The notes beneath the pieces were generated by a model, which searched no databases, was not told the DNA's origin, and saw only the letters and a list, made by a program, of their open reading frames with translations. DNA of 64,000 nt from Punica granatum (taxonomy: Eukaryota; Streptophyta; Magnoliopsida; Myrtales; Lythraceae), in contig NC_045134.1 of NCBI RefSeq assembly GCF_007655135.1, forward strand, positions 20,236,568 through 20,300,567. The letters run 5' to 3'. Positions within the stretch are counted from its first letter, which is position 1. Each line of letters opens with the position of its first letter. Positions 55,301 through 64,000 of this stretch are shown here, in pieces. Made by a program: the position numbers and the translations under genes.

Positions 55301-56680
55301 GCCTCCATTGCCCTCGTCCCCTCCGGAACTGCTCCCCTCAAAACTACCTCTACTCCGATTACCGGCAAAGCATAAAGGGTCACCTTAAACTCAACCTCCT
55401 GGACCCCCAGGATTACTCCTTCGTATCGCCGGTTACACACCAGCCGCTCTTCGTTGGCTACCCGCACCACAAAGGGCTGCTGCTCTATTTCGACTAACCT
55501 TAATCGCTCTGCCACTGGTGGGCCTATGAAATTCAGGCTTGCACAGCTGTCCACAAGCACCTGGACCTTATGTTGCCCGATTCGCCCACCAAACTGCATA
55601 GTCTTGTGGTTTACCTGCCCCGTTAATGTATGAATCGATATGTGCTCGGTTTCCTCCGTTAGTGGCTCCTCGATCGCCTTCCCCTCATCCTCTTCGACAA
55701 CCTCGATTAACATCGCCTTAATTCTACTGCACCTATGTCCAAGAATGAATTTCTCGTCACAATTAAAACATAAATTATGCTCCCTATGCCGCTGCATCTC
55801 TTCCCATGTTAATCGGTGTGTTGGTCCGAGATTAGCTCGTGATGGGGGCTGGACAGCCTGTGCGCCTGCTCCTCCAGTTGCAGTTATGAAGCCGGACCGA
55901 GCTGAACCGCCCCCTGCTCTCCGTGCACGCTGCAGTTGCTCGTCCTTCCTCTTTGGGAGCTTGATAGCGGTTTGCAAATCCTTCGGCCTCCACATCCGCA
56001 GCTCTCCCGCAATCTGCTCTTTTAACCCGGCCATGAATGCACTGAGTAGTGCACTCGGGTGCCAATGAGGGAGAGTGTTCATTAGCATCTCGAACTCCCC
56101 CAAGTACTCCCGAAAGGCCCCCTTCTGCTGTAGCTTGTTCATAGCCTCATTGGCGACTTCATATTCCGAAGATCCGAACCTTACTAGCAATCCCTTCTCG
56201 AATCGTCTCCACAACATCCTCTTTCGGCGGTTCACATGGTTGAACCATTGCCACCATTGATTTGCCTCTCCCTCCAGGTGGAATGTCGCCAGCCTCACGT
56301 GTTCCTCTTTGTCTACATCTTGTGCCGCAAAATACTGCCTTGCGTGGTCCAACCAAACACGCGGGTCCTCCCCCGAAAATCATGGAAACTCCATCCTCGC
56401 GCGCCTTAGCTTCTCCGTCCCGTGCCTCGACCTATAGCTCTGAATCGAGCCCTCAGCCTCAAAATCCGAGTCTCGGTCCTCAGCCTCCGATCCGTGACTC
56501 ATAGCCGTCGTTGATGACGATGAACTGCTCCCTCTACGGCGGTGGCCTCCCAACCTCCCTGACCGACGCCAAGAGTCGGACTGCTATGACGACACGACCG
56601 CGACAAGCTGGTTGAGCCGCCCCCTATCTCCTCCACAGATTGTTCGAGCCTTTCGAATCGTTCCCGATTCGTTGCCATCG
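52276..56680 (-). pseudogene. chromovirus Gag-Pol polyprotein, several stops and frameshifts
   Basis: ATG at 56680 (MATNRERFERLEQSVEEIGG); frameshifts follow before the main gag frame (56384-55105). Gag core: LATFHLEGEANQWWQWF; zinc knuckle CFNCDEKFILGHRC; protease VDSCASLNF, where Cys replaces the usual Gly of [15 protein letters not shown] in the frame 55101-54466. RNase H and the integrase zinc finger HEFHNSVTGGHSG lie at 54462-53404. The integrase core with DISMDFIEGLP is in another frame (53537-53130). The C-terminal chromodomain reads WNALPDEDATWEPVE (about 52460-52410). Stops at 55104, 54465, 53129 and 52461 fall within conserved frames. It integrates preferentially in heterochromatin in active relatives. 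Confidence 0.88.
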
Positions 56681-56742
56681 TCGTTGCCGAGACCTTGATG
56701 CAATCTCCGCCTCGCTTTGAGCTGGGTCCCAATACAATCGTG

Positions 56743-56759
56743 ACCTCGCTTTGATACCA
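56743..56759 (-). other. chromovirus primer-binding site
   Basis: The minus strand reads TGGTATCAAAGCGAGG a few bases after the 5' LTR: tRNA-Met type. Confidence 0.8.
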
Positions 56760-56761
56760 AT

Positions 56762-57093
56762 TGATGCAATCTCACGGTATCGAACGCTCTTGTCGATCAA
56801 GAACAAGAAAGAAATACTAGTTTTTTTATTCCCCTTCCAACGATGTGTTAATCTCCAATATACACTCGAAGGTTTAGTATGGTAACAGAAGATAACAAAG
56901 CACCCAAATCCTTGCGAGATCAAATCTTACCCACAAGATCAACTGTCAATCCTAAATGATAGGAAATTATTACGAAAATAGAAAATAACTAAAAATACAA
57001 ATAAAACGGATAAGTGCCTAATTGGCATATCGCGGGTTCGGACGGGCTCGGCGTTGACTCCTCCTGACCTCTGGTGCTGAGCTGGTCCCATCA
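56762..57093 (-). repeat. 5' LTR of the chromovirus
   Basis: 332 bp with TG...CA ends; differs from the 3' LTR at about 17 positions plus small indels. Confidence 0.9.
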
Positions 57094-57098
57094 ATATG

Positions 57099-59369
57099 CC
57101 CAATAGCTGTGTGGTGCTTGCTATGAGCACTCCAAATTCGAGCTTGATCTTCGAGCAGAACTGTCTTTAAGTGAGTGAGCATCACCCCCCAACGAACTAA
57201 AGTTAATAACTGTCCATAAACCAGAGCATTGTTGCCTTCAGTAAGGAGGCGCCATTTTACTCAAGGAGGGAAAGAAAAAGAGAGTGACAGAAGCAAATTG
57301 GAACCTCATGGGGCCAGGGCACCATCATCTTTAATAGCCATGGCATTGATCTTAGTTTTCAGCTTTGGGCTTAGCGCAAACAGACCAGACCTTATAGATT
57401 TTCGGGTGGACAGCATCACATCATATACCATGACTTGTTGCAGTTAAATGACATATTTATATCTTAAAGCAGTTCACTAGGGAAAAGTAAGGTCATGAGA
57501 GAGCTTGGACATTCGACCAAAATGCAATCTCTGACAGAATGACATCAATTGCTACCCCGGCTGAAACCAGAACAGACAACTGACTCTCTAATCTGATTGT
57601 AACTTTTGCTTCAGTCTGGCATATCTTGACATCTAGCACTCGAATTTGCAACTCTCTTTACTGTAAGGCGGTTGGCGTTTGAACAGTTTTTGAGTTATCA
57701 ATGAAGAGCTCTACTGATTTCACCAAAAAATGAATTTGCAACTTTCTCGGAGTTTCAACAAATGGTTTGATCAGTTAAAGCTAATAACTGCAATCAAGCC
57801 ACCCTGTGAGTCTGAGTAACGTTGGTACCATAAGTGGATTTGTTCTCAATAGATATGTGACCCTTTGGAATGATATATGCTCTCTCAACGCCTGGAAACG
57901 GTGACAGTGACTGTAAGAGGTAGACATGTAAATCGATTAAGAACAATGTCATTATAGATAAGTGACCGCACCCATAGTTTATTCTGTACCAACCACTTCA
58001 AACATGGAAAGATGCTCTGTCACTCACTCCACAACAGTCGGCTTCCCCCAATCAAGATACGCTTGGAAACTTGTTTCATTTAATGTGAATAAATACAGAG
58101 CGCACATTTGCCCAAAATATCTCGTGTTTAAAATGTTTTAATCAAGGAAAATATCTGTCCGGAGAATAGATGGCTGAACTTGGTTTATCCTTAAGCCAAG
58201 AAACAATTGTTTGTGTGTTGCTTGCTATCAGGCACCAAAGATAATGATCTTCATTAATTGCAAACTTCTATTGAAATTCCAACTCTTCCCAAACCGAAAG
58301 GTTTGGGTCTTTCTGGTGGTTTCCTTTAATTAATTCCTGTCAATTTGTACAGTAAAAGATTATTCAACTCTACACTGATATACTCTAGAGGGAGAACATA
58401 AAGCAAAATTCAGCTAAGTATGATGTCATCTCCATTTAGAATGTAAAATTAGAAAAAAGAAGTAGTTGAATTAGATAAAACTAATTGCAATTACCAGCCG
58501 AAGCTATAATGGTAAGGTTGCCACTGAGAATAAAGGTCCGTCGAACTCCAATGAAGAAGAATTTCACCTGCTAAAACTTTAGAAATTGAGATTAACCTGC
58601 AAAGAAAATAATCTTGGAAGGGCAGCTGCAGTTATAAGGCTATTACCAATTCTTAGCTTCATCCATATGGTACTGTTCGGTGTATCTTTCCCTCCCCAAT
58701 GAAGAGCTCATACTCATAAAGAAGAAAGCATCTGGTGACAATGTAAATGGCAATTCACTTTTGGGTTCTCTGCATTACAATTTCCATTTGCAACAAAAAT
58801 CATGTGAACAAGGAAGGTAAGGAGACCTCCAGAGTAACCAATTTAAATAAACAAAAAGTAATACCATACTCTGGACGATAAGAGAAAGTGAGGTTTGTTC
58901 CCTAATTGATAAGTGTTCCAGCGTTAAAGCTCCCTTACTTTTTGTCTCTCCTAGAGCCACAAATAAAACAACAAGACGCATTATTAGACATGATTAAGGA
59001 CTTGGATGGAAGGCTAAGTACGTGAAGAAGAAGTAAGCAATAATACATTATGGTCTGATCTTGAGGAGCTGGCTGGCTCGAAACTTAAAAGTTACAACGG
59101 TACATGAGCCACATCCGCCTTAAGACCATAGCTGTAATTAGACGCAAGTTCTTGGAGAATAGTAAAGATTCTCTTCATTCGCTTACAAGTAATAAGAAGT
59201 CCAAAGATGAGAAAAAGAAAAAAGGGTCCATCCTGCAAGCCTCCATCGACCATCAACTCATTTTCAGCTGATCAGTTTAATGGATGAAAAACAAGATCTA
59301 ATCCAAAACTAAAAGCTAATTAGCTCCTTCCCTGAAAAGAAAACTAAATTAGCAGAAAGTGGGATGAAG
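57099..59369. other. intergenic DNA, no gene recognised
   Basis: Moderately AT-rich, with only short ORFs of no recognisable family (for example 57229-57447 and 58775-58981). It could hold non-coding exons or introns of a host gene, but I see no protein evidence. Confidence 0.45.
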
Positions 59370-59605
59370 TAGAGGGGAGCTCGGTTGGGGCTCCCCCAGC
59401 CGGCGACCTCCCACCCCTGTCCGGCGACCTTGCCTGGGGGTAGATCGCGGTGGCGGAAGGAGGCCCCTTCTGCTCGCTGAGGGGCCATCCCCCTTGTATT
59501 GTTCAATTTTTTTCCTTTTCTTTTTTTAATTTTCTAAAAAGAGAAAATGATATCATGGTTTAATGAAGTAAGTGACAGAGTAAAACTGTTTAATGGACTC
59601 CGTTG
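59370..59605 (+). repeat. dispersed repeat (also at 41545-41840)
   Basis: It shares GGGGAGCTCGGTTGGGGCTCCCC, the CGGCGACCTCCCACCC block, the TGTTCAATTTTTTTC stretch and the TTTAATGGACTCC tail with the earlier copy. No coding capacity. Confidence 0.7.
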
Positions 59606-60528
59606 TTTACTTTGACTCATAAAAATACTAGCAGCACGAGCATTTACATTCGGTTGACCAAGGCGAATCTACTGTCCAAATAAAGGCATTGTTTTTCTCT
59701 GTAACACACAATAAATCCGAAACCAACGGCTCATAACACAGCCTGCGTCAGGAAATAACCGGACCAGTGGGCCTATTCTCTGTTCACTTCTGTCGCAAGA
59801 CATTGTCTTCGTCCAATTCCGCGAACCGCAAGCTTTTTTTTTTGGCTAATCTCTGGGGTTCTGTGAACCCCGGTGACCCACAGAGCGGGTCATCACACCA
59901 AAAGCGCTCCGATAGCTCCAAGGGATTTCAAATCCAGGATCAAGTAGATACTTAAGCTCCGCATTAACCACTAGATCAAATCCCATGGAGTTCACCAAAT
60001 CGCAAGCTGAGACATCAGTTTTGCTGCCACATCTGGTAAGGAGGAAAGCAATGGGATCGCCATGGATGATAGTGCTATTTCTGGGACTCCGTCTTGGTAA
60101 TGCTCCCATCCCTTTGCACCGAACATCAACAGTGGCTTCACTGATTCCTCAGTTATGGATTTGGCCTTGGCCATATTTCAAGAAGTAGGCCCAAATACTA
60201 GTATAATAAAAGAAAAATCTTAAATAACTAATAAAGGGATACGAATAGTCTCACTAGTATTGAACTTGTGATATCTAGATCAACAAACGAGTGTGGTACC
60301 ACCGCGCTACTCTATTTTGATAATCTAATTTTTTTTGTTTGACCCTTTCACTTATAAAAAAAAAAACTTACCCTCTTCTACCAAAAGTTTGACAACAGTT
60401 TCCCGAAATTTGAATTTAGTAGTAAAGAGGAAATTTTGCTAACTCCAATGTAATTCCTTTTTCCTTTTTTGTGATGATTCAGAAAATCAAGTCTTCCAAG
60501 TCTATGCAAATATTGAAAATGTAGAACC
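59606..60528. other. intergenic DNA, no gene recognised
   Basis: A 60-codon minus-strand ORF at 59992-60174 (MAKAKSITEESVKPLLMFGA...) is hydrophobic in its second half but matches no family I know. Two stretches (59930-59980 and 60250-60310) read like the tRNA-related tails of plant SINEs, without a clear full element. Confidence 0.35.
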
Positions 60529-61173
60529 TGTTGGGTATCCCTCCAATTTGGAAGAAGTTGGGCTCAAATCTTGTTAAGCTTTTATCGGGCTTTAAATAGG
60601 CTCAAGAGAACCCACTTTTATTAGGGTTTATTTTTCAACAAGAGGCGGTACAATTAAGATCAGATCACCAGTACAGAGTAGCAAAATACAGAGAGCAGCA
60701 AAGCTGTTTTTCAGTCCGACCAGCTGAAGATCAAACCTAAATCAGGACGTCAAACGAACTCCGGTCGGGACTAAATTTTGATAGCGGCTTCATGACACGT
60801 GGGGCTAAGTTCTAAACGGTCAGAATTCTTATTCAAGCTCTCTAGGTGCTGTTTCAGCTGACTTTGTAAACCACCTGGTGTGGGTGACGAATTTGGTGTT
60901 TGGCTGATCCAAGAGAGTTTTTCTCGAGTTTGGTGATCCAAGGGTTTACCCTTGATGAAAAAAAATTGTATAACCTTCATTGATAGTGGATCGTTGATTC
61001 GGAGTTGGTCCCGTGGATTTTCCCCACATCGGGGTTTTCCACGTAAAATTCTTGATGTTCTTTTTCTTTATTGCTTGTTGGTTGATTTAATTGGTTTCTA
61101 TCTCGATTACACTAGTAGGGGAGGAAGATTAATTGTTGCGTTGTTGTTTAGTTGAGCATACCCCTTCCCAACA
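60529..61173 (+). repeat. 5' LTR of the second copia element
   Basis: 645 bp with inverted ends TGTTGGG and CCCAACA. A TTTAAATAGG at about 60591 may be its TATA box. The primer site follows after two bases. Confidence 0.8.
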
Positions 61174-61175
61174 AG

Positions 61176-61190
61176 TGGTATCAAAGCCTC
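61176..61190 (+). other. primer-binding site of the second copia element
   Basis: TGGTATCAAAGCCTC, tRNA-Met type, two bases after the LTR end. Confidence 0.8.
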
Positions 61191-61226
61191 GGGTTCGAGA
61201 AGTTTGAGTTTTTCAGTGTTTTCGAG

Positions 61227-64000
61227 ATGGAGGAGTCTACAGGATCTATGTTCAAGTTGAATGCAACCAACTACTCTATATGGAAGTCTCGGATGGAGGA
61301 TCTTCTATTTTGCAGGGACTTGTACAATCCAATTGAAGGGGATTTCGCGAAACCAAAAGATAAAGATGACAAAACTTGGGAACTCATAAATCGGAAGACT
61401 ATTGGTTTGATTCGGCAGTGGATAGACAATAGTATTTATCATCATGTTGCTCAGGAGACAAATGCGAAAGCTTTGTGGGATAAATTGACAAATCTCTACG
61501 CGAGGAAGACTCCGCAAAATAAGGCTTTTCTCGTGAAGAAGCTTGTTCATCTTCGTTACCGAGATGGAGGTGATATGGCTGTGCACATGAGTGATTTTCA
61601 AGATATCGTTAACCAGTTGACGAACTTGGAGATAATACTACCCGATGAGTTGCAGGCTTGTCTACTTTTAGGGACTCTGCCGTATAACTGGGACACACTT
61701 GTGGTTGCATTGAGCAATTCTGCACCAGATGGGAAGCTATCGTTGGCCACGGTGACAGACAATTTATTTAATGAGGAGACTAGAAGAAAATGCTCTGGGA
61801 TTTTCATTTGATCTGAAGCTTTGGTTACTGAACAACGATAGAGAAGTCAAAGCAGAAATTCCTCTTCCAAGCATGGTAACTCAAGTGATAAATCGAGGGG
61901 TAGATCAAAGTCGAAGATGAGGAAAGGGGTCACTTGCTATCACTATGGAAAAAAGGGACACTACAAAAGGGAGTGTAGAGCTTTGAAGAGGAATCAGAAT
62001 GGCAACAGTGAGAGCAAGAAGGAAGATGGCACTACAGTAGTGACATCTGATGGAGAGACCTACATTGTTTGTGATGAAGTTTATGTGATTCTCACATGTC
62101 AGGATTCTATTTGGGTTGCAGATACAGGTGCCTCATTTCATGTCACTCCTCATCGGGATTTCTTCTCATCTTACACTTCTGGGGACTATGGTTATGTGAG
62201 AATGGGGAATGGACAGTCATGCAAGATAGTCGGTATTGGTGATGTAGGTCTAGAGATAGAGCTTGGCTGGAAGTTGTTTCTGAAGAACGTGAGGCATGTT
62301 CGAGAAATTTGCCTTAACCTAATTTCGACGGGTCAGCTTGATGATGAAGGCTACAGTAACGAATTTAGTAATGGGAGATGGAAACTCTACAAGGGTTTAT
62401 TGATTGTGGCACGGGGCCAGAAAACTGACACTCTCTACAGCTGCGTGCCAGGCACAACTCCGATCAGGTTAATGTTGCTGAGGATTATCCTATCGAGCTA
62501 TAGCACAAGAGACTTGGGCATATCAGCGAGAAAGGTATTCAAATTCTTGCTAGAAAGCAGTCTTTGCCCGTTAAAGGTGTTCACTTGAGCACTTGTGATC
62601 ACTGTTTAGCTGGTAAGCAGAGGAGAGTTTCTTTTGTTAGAAGTCGTCCCTCTAGATACGATCATATACTTGATCTTGTGTATACTGATGTTTGTTTCAT
62701 GTCGGATAGATCTCTTGGTGGTGCTCTCTATTTTGTGACATTTATAGATGATCACTCCAGGAAGGTTTGGGCTTATCCTATGAGAACTAAAGATCAGGTG
62801 ACTGAGATTTTCAAGAACTTCCATGTAGCAATGGAAAGAGAAACGGGCATGAAGTTAAAATGTGTCAGAGCTGATAATGGCAATGAGTATAGGGGGTCCT
62901 TTTGAGGACCATTATAGGACTCACGGGATCAAACTTGAGAAGACGGTACCGAAGACACCATAGCAGAATGGGCTTGCAGAGAGGATGGACCGCACAATTG
63001 TTGAGAGAGTTCGTTGTATGCTTTCTCAGGAAAAACTGTCTAAGTCTTTTTGGGGCGAGACAATGAGGATAGCGGTTGATCTTATTAATCTTACACCTCA
63101 GTTGCACTTGATGGAGATGTACCTCAGCAGGTATGGATTGGCAAGGAAGTATCGTGTAAGAATCTCAGAGTCTTCGGGTGCAGGGTATCTGTTCACATTC
63201 CTCGAGATGAATGATCAAAGCTCGATACTAAGGCAAAACAATGCATCTTCTTAGGTTATGCACATGAAGAGTTCGGGTACAGGCTTTGAGACCCTGATAG
63301 TAGGAAGATCATCAGGAGCAGGGATGTTGTGTTCTTTGAGGACCAGACAATCGAGGATTTGCAAAAGTTGGAGAAGGCCGAAGTAAGCAGTCCTCACGAG
63401 ATCTCTATTCCCGTACCGATTGATGTAGAGCATCCAGTAGAAGAGGTTCTTGGTGCGTATGAAGACAACACGACTGGGGGTGAGATTCCTCAGGTAGATG
63501 ATGATGTGACTGCGGATGATACAGGCTCGCAATTATAGTTAGAGCCTGCAGATAATTTACCTAGAAGATCTGACAAAATAAGATGACCTTCTACAAGATA
63601 TCCACCTCATGAGTATGTTTTATTGATTGACGGGGGAGAACCTGAGTGCTATGATGAAGCTGTGACACATGAGCACAAAGAGCATTGTTTGAAGGCGATG
63701 AATGAGGAGATGAACTCTTTGTCTGAGAATCACACATATGACTTAGTGAAGCTACCACAAGGTAAGAGAGCACTAAAGAACAAATGGGTCTACAAGTTGA
63801 AAACAGAGAACTCACGGCCTCGATACAAAGCTCGACTAGTAGTGAAAGGCTTCAACTAGAAGAAAGGAGTTGACTTTGAGGAGATCTTCTTGCCCATTGT
63901 CAAGATGTCATCCATCCGAGTTGTTCTCGCAATGGCAGCTAGTATGAATTTGGAGATCGAGCAACTGGATGTTAAAACAGCTTTCCTGCATGGTGACTTG
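61227..64000 (+). pseudogene. copia Gag-Pol polyprotein (TNT1-like), interrupted, 3' end outside the window
   Basis: ATG at 61227: MEESTGSMFKLNATNYSIWK opens a typical copia gag (UBN2-type core to about 61790). The zinc knuckle reads CYHYGKKGHYKREC, where the second Cys is Tyr. Protease: VADTGASFHV (about 62117). Integrase: CDHCLAGKQ, YTDVCFM, VRADNGNEYRG, then in another frame QNGLAERMDRTIVERVR. RT starts at about 63700 (LPQGKRALKNKWVYKLK) and the window ends at FLHGDL. Stops occur at 61809 and 61839, at the ELWHKRLGH position (TAG, about 62501), and before QNG (TAG, about 62963). Frameshifts lie near 62470 and 62895. Confidence 0.85.

Larger units (their letters stand above)
52021..57093 (-). 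mobile_element. Ty3/gypsy chromovirus, complete structure, broken frames
   Basis: LTRs 52021-52351 (3') and 56762-57093 (5') begin TGATGGGACC and end GATTGCATCA on the minus strand. The target duplication is ATATG on both sides (52016-52020, 57094-57098). Primer site and polypurine tract are present. Gag-protease-RT-RNase H-integrase-chromodomain order and the 5.1-kb length fit a small chromovirus (Reina-like size). The LTRs differ at roughly 5 percent of sites by eye, so it is older than the copia element. Confidence 0.92.
60529..64000 (+). mobile_element. second Ty1/copia retrotransposon, 5' part, broken
   Basis: 5' LTR 60529-61173, primer site, then gag, protease, integrase and the start of RT. 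The window ends inside RT, so the 3' LTR is not visible. Many stops and frameshifts make it older than the copia element at 46372. Confidence 0.88.

Noticed and set aside
57099..59300. A host gene with many introns
   Set aside because: Pyrimidine-rich and GT/AG signals occur, but no exon encodes a recognisable protein.
59992..60174. 60-codon minus-strand ORF as a host gene
   Set aside because: No family recognised, no promoter or splice context; listed only in the regional note.
59930..60310. SINE copies
   Set aside because: Only tail-like stretches are seen; no A and B boxes in order and no target duplication.

Overview
This is nuclear DNA of a flowering plant, almost certainly a eudicot. 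The basis is one intact plant gene (a chloroplast outer-envelope OEP7-like protein), fragments of other plant genes (SmD1 with a retained intron, PGG-domain ankyrin proteins, a BED zinc-finger protein), and a dense set of plant transposons: Ogre/Tat, chromovirus, Ty1/copia, PIF/Harbinger and MITEs. I cannot name the species. No rRNA, tRNA gene or CRISPR array was seen.

Positions 1-24246 are nested repeats. An Ogre-type Ty3 element lies on the minus strand: a very long LTR, a primer site at 12010-12026, the extra Ogre ORF1, and gag, with pol missing. Around it are truncated LTRs of one related family in both orientations. Two PIF/Harbinger islands are present: a Myb-like ORF1 with the start of a transposase at 1262-5115, and a DDE transposase at 18187-20685. 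Several of these pieces are arranged head-to-head, as large imperfect palindromes.

Positions 24247 to about 35887 hold the most striking object, an endogenous pararetrovirus (Caulimoviridae, soymovirus-like gene order) inserted in the U3 region of an LTR. One arm carries coat protein, protease-RT-RNase H, transactivator, a promoter region, a 52-codon ORF, movement protein, two small ORFs, a tRNA-Met primer site and a truncated coiled-coil ORF, all open. A second, inverted partial copy (24247-27372) carries transactivator, promoter and movement protein with frameshifts. Its outer end lies 6 nt from the position where minus-strand DNA synthesis would start. The polymerase carries a 270-nt in-frame insert between RNase H motifs.

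Positions 35888-46371 are lower-density host DNA: more LTR and Harbinger debris, the OEP7-like gene (minus strand), two diverged copies of a PGG-domain pseudogene, an SmD1 fragment, and MITEs.

Positions 46372-64000 hold three LTR retrotransposons: a young copia element with non-canonical TA...TA LTR ends and an ATAGC target duplication (46372-51262), a 5.1-kb chromovirus on the minus strand with an ATATG duplication (52021-57093), and the 5' part of a second copia element that runs off the window (60529-64000). Apart from the OEP7-like gene, no intact host protein-coding gene was recognised.
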